NCBI RefSeq assembly: GCF_002161235.1
Contig: NZ_NFHE01000010.1
Span: 1 to 64,000 of the forward strand
From: Pseudoflavonifractor sp. An85
GTDB taxonomy: Bacteria > Bacillota > Clostridia > Oscillospirales > Oscillospiraceae
Direction: 5' to 3'
DNA length: 64,000 nt
A program made the position numbers and the translations under genes. Of the stretch, positions 9,359-17,153 are shown in pieces; position 1 is the stretch's first letter; the number at the start of each line of letters is the position of its first letter. Below the pieces are notes generated by a model, which made no database searches, had not been told where the DNA came from, and saw only the letters and a program-made list of their open reading frames with translations.

Positions 9359-9387
9359 TTTACGACAACAATCTCAGTCCATAGGAT
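9359..9387 (+). promoter_or_regulatory. Possible promoter of the glycogen synthase gene
   Basis: TTTACG (9359-9364), a 17-base spacer and TAGGAT (9382-9387) lie about 28 bases upstream of the likely ATG. The match is moderate; read-through from the upstream gene is the alternative. Confidence 0.4.
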
Positions 9388-9414
9388 GATATCATTGTGA
9401 AAGGATGGTCCGTA

Positions 9415-11415
9415 ATGGTACAAAGAAAGGCAACTTCCACCAAGAAGAAAACCACTGGAAAAAAAGTGATGAACAAGAAGGTTCCTGCCAGCACCGCAGC
9501 GAAGAAAGCTTCCCCTGCGGCAGAGCCGGTGGATATTGTGAAGCAGGCCCCTGCCGCCCCTGTGGTGGAACAGGCTGCTCCCGTAGAGAAAAAGGTTCCC
9601 CCTGTGGCAGAGAAACCCGCTCCGGTGGAGAAAAAGGCTGCACCCGTGGTGGAGAAGCCCACTCCCGTGGAGAAGAAGGCTGCACCCGTGGTGGAGAAGC
9701 CCACTCCCGTGGAGAAGAAGGCTGCACCCGTGGTGGAGAAGCCCGTTTCTGTGGAGAAGAAGGCCACTCCCGCAGCCAAAAAAGCGACGTCCGCAACCAA
9801 GAAGGCTGCACCCGCCAAAAAGAAGGACGCCCCTGCGGCGAAGAAACCCGCTCCCGTGGCGGAAGCACCCATCCCCACCGTAGTAGAACCCGCTCCCATG
9901 GCAAAGGAACCCACACCTGTTGTAGAGGAGGCTATCCCTATGAGTGTTATGTCCAACCTGCCCCGGAGAAGTATCGCGTTCATTGGATCGGAATGTCATC
10001 CCTTTGTGAAAACCGGCGGACTGGGTGACGTGATGTACGCCCTGCCCCGTCAGCTGGTGAAGCTCAACTGTGACGTGCGGGTGATTCTGCCCCGCTACGC
10101 CTGCATCCCCCAGAAGTACCAGGATCAGATGGTATACCGGGGTGAATTTTACATGGACCTGGGCCACACCGGCCGCAACTATTACGTAGGCATCATGGAG
10201 TACATCTGCGACGGCGTGGTGTACGACTTCATTGACAACCAGGAGTTCTTCTCCAACGGCAACCCCTACACCAATCTGGTGGACGACATCCCCAAGTATT
10301 GCTTCTTCAGCAAGGCCGCTCTGGCCGCCCTGAACTACATGAACTGGATCCCCGACATCATCCACTGCCACGACTGGCAGGCCGGCCTGGTGCCTGTGTA
10401 TCTGCGCACCCTGTTTGCCGACTCCCCGGTGGGTCGGGCCCGCTCCATCCTCACCATCCACAACCTGCGCTTCCAGGGCATTTACAACATCCCCACCATC
10501 AAGTATTGGTCCGGCCTGCCCGACCACGCCTTCCAGATGGGGGCTTTGAAGGACGGCTACCAGGACGCCAACATGCTCAAGGGCGGCATCGCCTACGCCG
10601 ACCGGGTCACCACCGTCAGCGGCACCTACGCCTGGGAGATTCAGACCCCCGAGTACGGCGAGCACCTGGACGGCCACCTGCGCTACCACAGCGGCAAGCT
10701 GCGGGGCATTGTCAACGGCATTGACTATGACATGTGGAACCCCGCCACCGACCCCGCCCTGGTGGAAAACTACGACCTGGGCAACGTGCTGGAGCACAAG
10801 ATGGCCAACAAGCTGGCCCTGCAGCGGGAGCTGGGTCTGGAGGAGGACGAGGGCAAGTTTGTCATCGGCCTCATCTCTCGGCTCACCAACCAGAAGGGTC
10901 TGGATCTGGTGCGGGATATCATCCCCCAGGTGCTGGACGGCAACACCCAGGTGGTGGTGCTGGGTACCGGAGACAAGGAGTATGAGGACACCTTCCGCTA
11001 CTATGAGAACACCCACAAGGGCACCTTCGCCGCCTGCATCCAGTACGACGAGGCCCGGGCCCACCGCATTTACGCCGGTGCCGATGCCCTACTGGTGCCC
11101 TCCCGCTTCGAGCCCTGCGGCCTGACTCAGCTCAACGCCATGCACTACGGCACCCTGCCCATCGTCCGGGAGACCGGCGGATTGAAGGACACCGTGGCAC
11201 CCTACAACCCCTTCACCGGAGACGGCAACGGCTTTACCTTCGACCGCTATGATGCGGGGCTGCTGCTGGACGCCATCAACCGGGCCAAGACCGAGTATTT
11301 CACCAACCGCTACCACTGGGACGAGGTGGTGCAGCGGGATATGGACAAGGACGTGTCCTGGGAAAACTCCGCCCGTCAGTACAAGGATCTGTATCTGGAA
11401 CTGACCCAGTGGTAA
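9415..11415 (+). CDS. glgA: Glycogen (ADP-glucose) synthase with a repetitive N-terminal tail
   Basis: A GT5-family glycogen synthase that would add glucose from ADP-glucose to alpha-1,4-glucan. The catalytic core starts near residue 186 (IAFIGSECHPFVKTGGLGDV, with the KTGG nucleotide-sugar loop) and ends with the GT-B acceptor site region PSRFEPCGLTQLNAM and RETGGLKDTV. Before it lies about 180 residues of Lys/Ala/Pro/Glu-rich low-complexity sequence, including four 14-residue repeats (59-114). Ordinary GlgA proteins are about 480 residues and start at the core. I chose the ATG at 9415 because AAAGGA sits 9 bases upstream; an in-frame GTG at 9397 would add six residues but lacks a ribosome site. 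No other glycogen gene is in the window. Confidence 0.93.
   Translation: MVQRKATSTKKKTTGKKVMNKKVPASTAAKKASPAAEPVDIVKQAPAAPVVEQAAPVEKKVPPVAEKPAPVEKKAAPVVEKPTPVEKKAAPVVEKPTPVEKKAAPVVEKPVSVEKKATPAAKKATSATKKAAPAKKKDAPAAKKPAPVAEAPIPTVVEPAPMAKEPTPVVEEAIPMSVMSNLPRRSIAFIGSECHPFVKTGGLGDVMYALPRQLVKLNCDVRVILPRYACIPQKYQDQMVYRGEFYMDLGHTGRNYYVGIMEYICDGVVYDFIDNQEFFSNGNPYTNLVDDIPKYCFFSKAALAALNYMNWIPDIIHCHDWQAGLVPVYLRTLFADSPVGRARSILTIHNLRFQGIYNIPTIKYWSGLPDHAFQMGALKDGYQDANMLKGGIAYADRVTTVSGTYAWEIQTPEYGEHLDGHLRYHSGKLRGIVNGIDYDMWNPATDPALVENYDLGNVLEHKMANKLALQRELGLEEDEGKFVIGLISRLTNQKGLDLVRDIIPQVLDGNTQVVVLGTGDKEYEDTFRYYENTHKGTFAACIQYDEARAHRIYAGADALLVPSRFEPCGLTQLNAMHYGTLPIVRETGGLKDTVAPYNPFTGDGNGFTFDRYDAGLLLDAINRAKTEYFTNRYHWDEVVQRDMDKDVSWENSARQYKDLYLELTQW
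9589..9756 (+). repeat. Four tandem 42-bp repeats inside glgA
   Basis: Units start at 9589, 9631, 9673 and 9715. Units two and three are nearly identical at DNA level; the first and last are diverged. Each encodes a 14-residue motif of the form KKAAPVVEKPTPVE. Near-identity at DNA level indicates recent tandem duplication and possible length variation between strains. Confidence 0.9.
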
Positions 11416-11426
11416 TGCGTGTTTTC

Positions 11427-11462
11427 AGGGGGAACGGGGCGAAAAACCGCCCCGTTCCCCCT
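11427..11462 (+). terminator. Strong hairpin after glgA
   Basis: A 15-bp perfect stem (AGGGGGAACGGGGCG at 11427-11441 with its complement at 11448-11462) lies 11 bases after the stop codon. It lacks a downstream T-run, so it may act as a 3'-end stabiliser or a weak terminator. Confidence 0.6.
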
Positions 11463-11561
11463 AATGCAACTGGCAGTTGACAGATTTCCAACCCCTCTTG
11501 GTGGCGTGCCACCCCCCTTTTTGCTATCATCAAGCCATCAAAGCCGATGGGAGGCACAACC

Positions 11562-12557
11562 ATGATTTTAGCCGACAAGATCACTAATTTGAGAAAAAAA
11601 GCCGGTTGGTCCCAAGAGGAGCTGGCCAATCAACTGGGCGTGTCCCGACAGTCTGTGTCCAAATGGGAGAGCGGGGCATCCATCCCCGACCTGGACAAAA
11701 TTCTTCGCCTCAGTCAAATCTTTGAGGTGAGCACTGACTACCTGTTACGGGACGATCTGGAGCCCGATCTGCCCCAGGTCGAACCGGAACTTTCCCCCGC
11801 TTCCAGCACCCCCCAGGCTCCGGTGCAGCGCATCACCCTGGAGGAGGCCAATACCTATTTGGACACCGTGCGGGGTGTGGCCAGCAAAATTGCCCTGGGG
11901 GTGGCTCTGTGCATTCTCTCCCCCACGGTTCTGATGTACCTGGGCGGACTGTCCAGCGAAGAGGGCCGCTTCACTCTGTCCGAGCCTCTGGCTGGCGGGG
12001 TAGGTATCCTGGTGATGCTGGCCCTGGTGTCCGCCGCCGCGGCTCTGTTCCTCTTCTTCGGCAGCCGCCTGTCCCCCTACGAGCATTTGGACAGCCAGCC
12101 TGTGGAACTGGCCTATGGCGTGGACGGCGTGGTGAAAAAGCGTCAGGCCGAATACCAGCCCACCCACCTGATGCTGTTGGTGGTGGGTATTACCCTGTGT
12201 ATCCTCAGTCTGGCCCCCCTGATGGTAGCTGTGGCCATCGACGAGGATGGCATGGCTCCCATTTTGGGCATCATCCTCATGTTTGTGGTGGTGGCGGTGG
12301 GAGTGTTCCTGCTGGTGCGCACCTGCATCATCGCCGGCAGCTTCCAGCGTCTGCTGGAGACCGGGGACTACACCCGGGAGCATAAGCGAGAGGAGAACAG
12401 CTCCCTGGCCACCATCTACTGGGGTCTGGTGACGGCTCTCTACCTGGGCTGGAGCTTCTGGACCATGGCCTGGGACCGCACTTGGATCGTGTGGCCGGTG
12501 GCCGCGGTGCTGTACGCCCCGGTACGGTCTGTGGCCGGACTGCTGAGCAAGAAATAA
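11562..12557 (+). CDS. XRE-family regulator with a membrane domain
   Basis: A 331-residue protein. Residues 1-65 are a Cro/C1-type helix-turn-helix ([20 protein letters not shown], then [12 protein letters not shown]), which would bind DNA. After a Pro/Glu-rich linker, about residues 105-331 hold six hydrophobic segments, so the repressor domain is probably tethered to the membrane. This plan is common in Clostridia and Bacilli; the signal sensed is unknown. I chose the ATG at 11562, 7 bases after GGGAGG; an in-frame ATG at 11547 lacks spacing for that site. A terminator follows, so the gene is a single unit. Confidence 0.85.
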   Translation: MILADKITNLRKKAGWSQEELANQLGVSRQSVSKWESGASIPDLDKILRLSQIFEVSTDYLLRDDLEPDLPQVEPELSPASSTPQAPVQRITLEEANTYLDTVRGVASKIALGVALCILSPTVLMYLGGLSSEEGRFTLSEPLAGGVGILVMLALVSAAAALFLFFGSRLSPYEHLDSQPVELAYGVDGVVKKRQAEYQPTHLMLLVVGITLCILSLAPLMVAVAIDEDGMAPILGIILMFVVVAVGVFLLVRTCIIAGSFQRLLETGDYTREHKREENSSLATIYWGLVTALYLGWSFWTMAWDRTWIVWPVAAVLYAPVRSVAGLLSKK

Positions 12558-12565
12558 ATTTTTCC

Positions 12566-12611
12566 ATCCCTTCTCAGATTCAAAATGAATGTGAGAAGGG
12601 ATATTTTTTTG
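12566..12611 (+). terminator. Terminator of the XRE regulator
   Basis: An 11-bp stem (ATCCCTTCTCA at about 12567-12577 pairing with TGAGAAGGGAT near 12593-12603) is followed by a run of T. Confidence 0.85.
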
Positions 12612-12632
12612 TCTCTTTTCTTTCATGCTACC

Positions 12633-12661
12633 TTGTTGCAAATTCAATCATCTGGTATACT
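12633..12661 (+). promoter_or_regulatory. Promoter of the first LytTR/GHKL operon
   Basis: TTGTTG (12633-12638), a 17-base spacer and TATACT (12656-12661) with an extended TGG. Downstream, the segment 12665-12690 repeats ACTTTA twice at a short interval; whether it binds the regulator is unknown. Confidence 0.5.
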
Positions 12662-12714
12662 AGGTTTATCTACTTTACTCACTTTATGGTAGCTGTATGG
12701 AAAGGGGCGAGGTC

Positions 12715-13425
12715 ATGTACAAACTTGCTTTGTGTGATGATGAGCGATTTGCCCGGGAGCAAATCCTGCTGTTGCTTCGCCACTTCCAGGAAGAGTATCC
12801 AGAGCATTTGGAGATCGCCCAATTTTCCAGCGGCGAGGAACTGCTGGAGCATATGGCCCCGGACACACAGATTCTCCTTCTGGACATCAAAATGGGTGGC
12901 CTATCCGGCATGGACACCGCCCGAAAACTGCGGGAGCGTCACCCCCAACTGTGCATTCTGTTTATCACCACCATGACCCAGTGCGCCCTGGAGGGGTATG
13001 ACGTCCACGCCTTTGGCTTCCTGGTCAAGCCGGTGCAGTATGAATCTCTGGCCCGCCAGCTCAAAGATGCCATCACCATGCTCTCCCACCAGCGGGGACA
13101 GACCATCTCCCTGAAACGTCAGGACTCTCTGGCTGTGTTTTACAGCAACGATATTTTGTACTTTGAGGTGTATGGGCGCACCATGTTGGTGGTCTCCACC
13201 CACGGGCAGGAAACCTTCAACATTCCCTTGCGAGATGTGGAACGTCAAGTGGCTGGCATGGGGTTTTTGCGCTGCCATAAGAGTTTTCTAGTCAACGCCT
13301 TCCACATTCAGAAAATTGGCCTGACCTCCGTGTTTTTGTCCAACGGGCAGGAAATTGCCCTGAGCAAGCACCGGCGTGCTCAATTTCTCCTGGAGTACAG
13401 CCAATACATACGAGGGCTGGTGTAA
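12715..13425 (+). CDS. LytTR-family response regulator (system 1)
   Basis: A 236-residue AgrA/LytR-type regulator. Residues 1-120 are a receiver with acidic residues CDDE near 8-11 and phosphoacceptor Asp57 (LLLDIKMGG). The LytTR DNA-binding domain spans about 135-236 (NDILYFEVYGR, FLRCHKSFLVN, ALSKHRR). It should be phosphorylated by the kinase encoded 2 bases downstream and bind direct repeats upstream of target genes. I chose the ATG at 12715 because the receiver begins there and GGGGCGAGG precedes it; an upstream ATG at 12697 is possible. No agrB or agrD is visible near it, so the input need not be a cyclic peptide. Confidence 0.9.
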   Translation: MYKLALCDDERFAREQILLLLRHFQEEYPEHLEIAQFSSGEELLEHMAPDTQILLLDIKMGGLSGMDTARKLRERHPQLCILFITTMTQCALEGYDVHAFGFLVKPVQYESLARQLKDAITMLSHQRGQTISLKRQDSLAVFYSNDILYFEVYGRTMLVVSTHGQETFNIPLRDVERQVAGMGFLRCHKSFLVNAFHIQKIGLTSVFLSNGQEIALSKHRRAQFLLEYSQYIRGLV

Positions 13426-13427
13426 GT

Positions 13428-14717
13428 ATGGGGGTACGCATTTTTCTAGCCATTCTACAAATTGGACTGTCCATCTGGATCTTCTCTCCCATTGCCCCCA
13501 ACGGTACCATCTCTGTACGTCGAAAAAGGTTATCATACCTGATTATTCTCGCTCTGTCCCCCCTTTTTCTGGGCCTGGAGACGGCATATCCCGCTCTTAT
13601 GAGTTGGATGGGCAATGCAGCACAGTTTCTCTACCGAGTAGGCATTTATACGCTGTATCTCATAGTCTCCAAAGGAAAATCCTGGGATGTATCGCTGCAC
13701 ATCTCCATGGTTATTACATCCATATTTACCGCCTGTCAGATTATTATCCAAGCTCTGTTGTCATCGGTCGGTGTCAATCCCTTGTATAACCTGTTGTATC
13801 TCCTGGTCATCCCCCTGGCCTACAAAATCTTGCCTCTGCGGACACAGAACGTCATCTTGCTGGATCTGCGTCTGTCCGTGACGTTAATTTTTCTGTGTAT
13901 GCTCTATACCAAAACGTCCTTTTTCAAAGTGACCATTTCCTCTCCGGTAAACACCAATGCGGACAGTTTTTTCTTCTACCTTATATTGCTTCACGCGTTC
14001 TTCATCGCATTTCTGTTGCTCATGGAACGGTACGGGCATCGTCTCCAGCAAATCGAAGCCGAGTACACCCAGCAAAAGACCAGCGAGTTTTTACAAAACA
14101 GCTTGGAATCCCAACAGGCTGCCGTGCGAGAACTGCGATCCATTCACCACGACATCAAAAACCACCTGCTCATGATTCAGCAACTGGCACAGGAGGATCA
14201 CGCCCCATCCGTGAGCCATTACACCACACATTTGCTAGGTCAAATGACCTCTTGTGACCACTACATCGACACCGGAAATCGCTATCTCAATGCCCTTTTG
14301 GACCAAAAATATCGCCAAGCCACCGCCCTGCAAATTCACATGGACGTAGCTGTGGACTTCCGTCCCCTGTCCCATATGCAGCCCGTAGACATTTGCACCA
14401 TATTTTCCAACGCATTGGACAACGCCATGGAGGCCTGTGAAAAAATACCCTCCCATGACACCCGTTCCATTTCCATCAAAGGGGTGTTGTCAGCCGGTTA
14501 TTTGTTTATCACCATTCAAAACACCTACTGCGGTACCGTTACCTTCCACGGCGATCTTCCCGTGACCAGCAAAAGTGCCCCCCACCGACATGGTATGGGC
14601 CTATCCAACATCCGAAAAGCAGCCGCTGGCTATCAGGGCATCGTAAAAACCAGTGTTGATCCCGAGTTTTTTACCCTCACTCTCATGTTTCCTATCCCGT
14701 CTGTCGAAGATACCTAA
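13428..14717 (+). CDS. GHKL sensor histidine kinase (system 1)
   Basis: A 429-residue membrane kinase. About residues 1-195 hold six hydrophobic segments, as in AgrC-type sensors. A coiled linker leads to the H-box HHDIKNHLLM (His240/241), then the N-box NALDNAMEACE and the G-box HGMGLSNIRKA of the GHKL ATPase domain. It starts 2 bases after the response-regulator stop codon, so the two are translationally linked. The ligand is not deducible. Confidence 0.9.
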   Translation: MGVRIFLAILQIGLSIWIFSPIAPNGTISVRRKRLSYLIILALSPLFLGLETAYPALMSWMGNAAQFLYRVGIYTLYLIVSKGKSWDVSLHISMVITSIFTACQIIIQALLSSVGVNPLYNLLYLLVIPLAYKILPLRTQNVILLDLRLSVTLIFLCMLYTKTSFFKVTISSPVNTNADSFFFYLILLHAFFIAFLLLMERYGHRLQQIEAEYTQQKTSEFLQNSLESQQAAVRELRSIHHDIKNHLLMIQQLAQEDHAPSVSHYTTHLLGQMTSCDHYIDTGNRYLNALLDQKYRQATALQIHMDVAVDFRPLSHMQPVDICTIFSNALDNAMEACEKIPSHDTRSISIKGVLSAGYLFITIQNTYCGTVTFHGDLPVTSKSAPHRHGMGLSNIRKAAAGYQGIVKTSVDPEFFTLTLMFPIPSVEDT

Positions 14718-14743
14718 AGCTCCATTCCCACGTACAACAACCG

Positions 14744-14796
14744 CACAAAGCTGCACCGCGGAAACTGGTTTCCACGGTGCAGCTTTGTGTCTTTTT
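14744..14796 (+). terminator. Terminator of LytTR/GHKL operon 1
   Basis: A 15-bp stem (CACAAAGCTGCACCG at 14744-14758 with its complement at 14775-14789) is followed by TCTTTTT. It lies between convergent genes and may serve both. Confidence 0.85.
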
Positions 14797-14815
14797 CGAT
14801 TGGTACTGCGTTGGA

Positions 14816-16639
14816 TTACGCAAAGCGGATCTGTCCATAGAGACAGGCACCCAGAGCGGCGATAAAGCCCATCAAAATGGCACCCAGCCAGATATTACCC
14901 GTCTTGCGGTAGAGATAGGTATTTCCGCCCGCACCCAAAATCATTCCAATGGGCATGCCCCAGATTCGGGTGATGGGAATCCCCCAGCTGGCAAAGAACG
15001 AACTGCCATGACCGACCTGAATTTGGAACACCGTCTCCAGAATATTTACCACAGAGATGGCTCCCGCAGCCAGCAAAATGTTTACGGCCACAGCAATGGC
15101 GGTGTCCTTGGACTCATTGCCGGTGGAGGGAAGACGGCGCTCCACGCACATGCCCACTGCGGCCACGGCAAAGCACAGAGCCCAAACGATCATATAGGGG
15201 ATGTAGTAGACAAACTTATACCCCGCAATGGGTTTATAACCCCAGAAGAGGCAGTAAAAGTCCGTTCCAAAAATGCCTTTCTGGATAAGCAGGTAAGTCC
15301 AGCCCACGGCCACCACAATGCCCGCCAGCAGCAGGGCCTTTCCGATGAGTTCCAGCGTGCGCTTGGCGCCACCCTCAATGGTCACGCCGTAATCCTGGAA
15401 CGTAGCCCCAAAGTTCTTCTTGCCCCAGGTCTTGTGGTAGAGGACAAACATCAGTGCACCAAAGATGTTGAGCACAATAATCAAGCTGAATGCAATGTTG
15501 GTAAACCATACGGAAAACAGAGGAATCAATGCCTCTTTGCCGGAAGAGCTGGCCAGAAGGGACATAAGGCCAAAGGAACCGGTGTACAGGGCCAGCACGG
15601 GGAAAACCAAAGCCAGCACAACACTGATGGCCAAAGGTACGCCCCGCATACCGATGTTCCGGGGCAGAGGCTGCTTGATGATGGCCAAAGTAGGAATCTT
15701 GTCGATGAGCATGAGAGCCAGACAGATGAGGCAGCAGACAAAGCACACCATGCCCACCATACCTGTGATGTCCTTCCACATCCAAATCTGCTCACTGCCG
15801 TCGATGGGATTGGGCACCTCAAAGGCAGCTTGGGTAAAGTTGAGGATTTCTTCAATATGCGCCGGAGTGGTAAAGGCGGCTTCGTGGACCTGATCTGGAA
15901 TCAGGGCCAGTTTTCCCGCATTGCTCTCTTCAAAGGAGCCGTACAGCTGGCCAGGAACCAGTTCCCCGTCCACAGACACCCCGTTATACTCCAGCATGGT
16001 CTGGGTCATGTTGATAAAATCTGCGGGTTGGCCCGACTTATCCGCTGTACCCAGAAGGAAGAGCAGGTTTCCGTGGTAGTAGTTCTCTTCGGTTACCGCC
16101 GTTTGGAACGTCATGCCGCCGCCATCGGAGAACATGGCCACATTGGGCTGATACTTCAAGGCCATGGCCAAGCAGGTATCACTGCCCAGAGAATGTCCCC
16201 CCATGGCCCACCGCGTGTCATCCACAAAGGGCAGGGACAGCAAATACTGAGTGAACGCATCAGGAATGGAGGGGTCAAACTCTCCGCCTTCCATACTAAA
16301 CTCACTGTCTCCAGCTCCCATATTGTCCGGGGCCAAACATACGAAGCCACGGCGGGCAAACTCCACCGCCCAGGACTCATGGTTTCGTGCGCTACCCGAC
16401 AGGCCATGATACATCATAATGGCTGGAGCTGGAGTCTCATCGGTGGCGTTGGCGGGGACATACAGCAGCGCGCTGTACCGTAGGCCGTCATTTCCCACCA
16501 GATTGATCCGGGTAATCTTCACATTACCCCACCCTGTGATCACTCCTCAGTTCACCACTGAGATCAAGATGAGTAGCACCAAGCTTACGAGAAACGCCCT
16601 GGTGCTTTTGCGTGTGGCGGATGATTTTTGGTTGGTCAT
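14816..16639 (-). pseudogene. Alpha/beta-hydrolase fused to a polytopic membrane domain, interrupted by an in-frame TGA
   Basis: From the ATG at 16637-16639 (strong ribosome site CGAGGAGG upstream) the frame encodes 30 codons with a signal-anchor-like segment (about residues 14-30), then TGA at 16549-16547, then runs open for 576 codons. The intact paralogue at 23582-25399 has Trp (TGG) at the aligned position, so one G-to-A change explains the stop. The rest looks intact: an alpha/beta-hydrolase domain with nucleophile elbow GGHSLGS and a late His, and a C-terminal region with about eight membrane segments. A GTG at 16543-16541 could restart translation but has no spaced ribosome site and would lack the anchor. 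The substrate is unknown. It may be a recent pseudogene, a phase-variant allele, a sequencing error or a read-through gene. Confidence 0.75.
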
Positions 16640-16770
16640 CTTTTTTCCTCCTCGTTTCTTTTCTAATGTGGGCCATCCGTGGTCCACGCCCCATTTTGGA
16701 GAAATCGCATAATCTAAGGTCGCATTCTGTATGTGCTCTTGTGAAATTCTCCATGGGATTTCATGGCCCC

Positions 16771-16799
16771 ATTATATGGATCCTTGCTTTCTTGTTCAA
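16771..16799 (-). promoter_or_regulatory. Promoter of the interrupted hydrolase gene
   Basis: On the minus strand TTGAAC (16799-16794), a 17-base spacer and a consensus TATAAT (16776-16771). The good promoter and ribosome site suggest that the damage to this gene is recent. Confidence 0.65.
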
Positions 16800-17035
16800 T
16801 AACTGTGGCACAACCGTGCACAGAACTGCTTCAACCGGCCATTCGCCTTGGATAACAGGGTGTTTTTTTGTCATAACCGGCCCTTGATTTCACTCCCCGT
16901 AACACGCCCCCACCTCCACGACACACCCTCACACCCCGCCCCCATCAATATGCACAGAGAATTTTGAAAACAGCCCCTTTTCCCTATGTGAAAATATGCA
17001 CAAGTGCTAAAAAGCAAATTTCCATGTACTTTCCC

Positions 17036-17064
17036 TTGCCTTTGCTTGACACAACTGGTATAAT
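17036..17064 (+). promoter_or_regulatory. Promoter of the M60 protease operon
   Basis: TTGCCT (17036-17041), a 17-base spacer and TATAAT (17059-17064) with an extended TGG. The leader would be about 80 nt. Confidence 0.6.
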
Positions 17065-17153
17065 CATCCGGAATTTGAGAAAGCCCATGGTTTTTCTATG
17101 ATTTATTCCTGAGCTTTCCAATCACACAAGCAAGAGAAAGGAACAAAGGACCG

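Larger units (their letters stand above)
16640..17153. other. Divergent regulatory gap
   Basis: This 514-base gap separates the interrupted hydrolase (minus) from the M60 protease (plus). It holds one promoter in each direction (listed separately) and a C-rich stretch (16890-16945). I see no gene or recognisable RNA. Confidence 0.6.

Noticed and set aside
9589-9756. Possible CRISPR array
   Set aside because: The repeats are contiguous in-frame 42-bp units inside glgA with no spacers.
11477-11482. Perfect TTGACA upstream of the XRE gene
   Set aside because: No -10-like sequence lies at 16-18 bases; I did not call a promoter.
12715-14717. An agr-type quorum-sensing locus
   Set aside because: Kinase and regulator resemble AgrC/AgrA, but I found no AgrB-like protease or AgrD-like peptide gene near any of the three systems.
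16547-16549. TGA as a selenocysteine codon
   Set aside because: The aligned residue is Trp, the site lies in the anchor region rather than an active site, and no SECIS-like stem is evident just downstream.
17046-17064. TTGACA next to TATAAT upstream of the M60 protease
   Set aside because: Only 7 bases separate them; the usable -35 is TTGCCT at 17036-17041.
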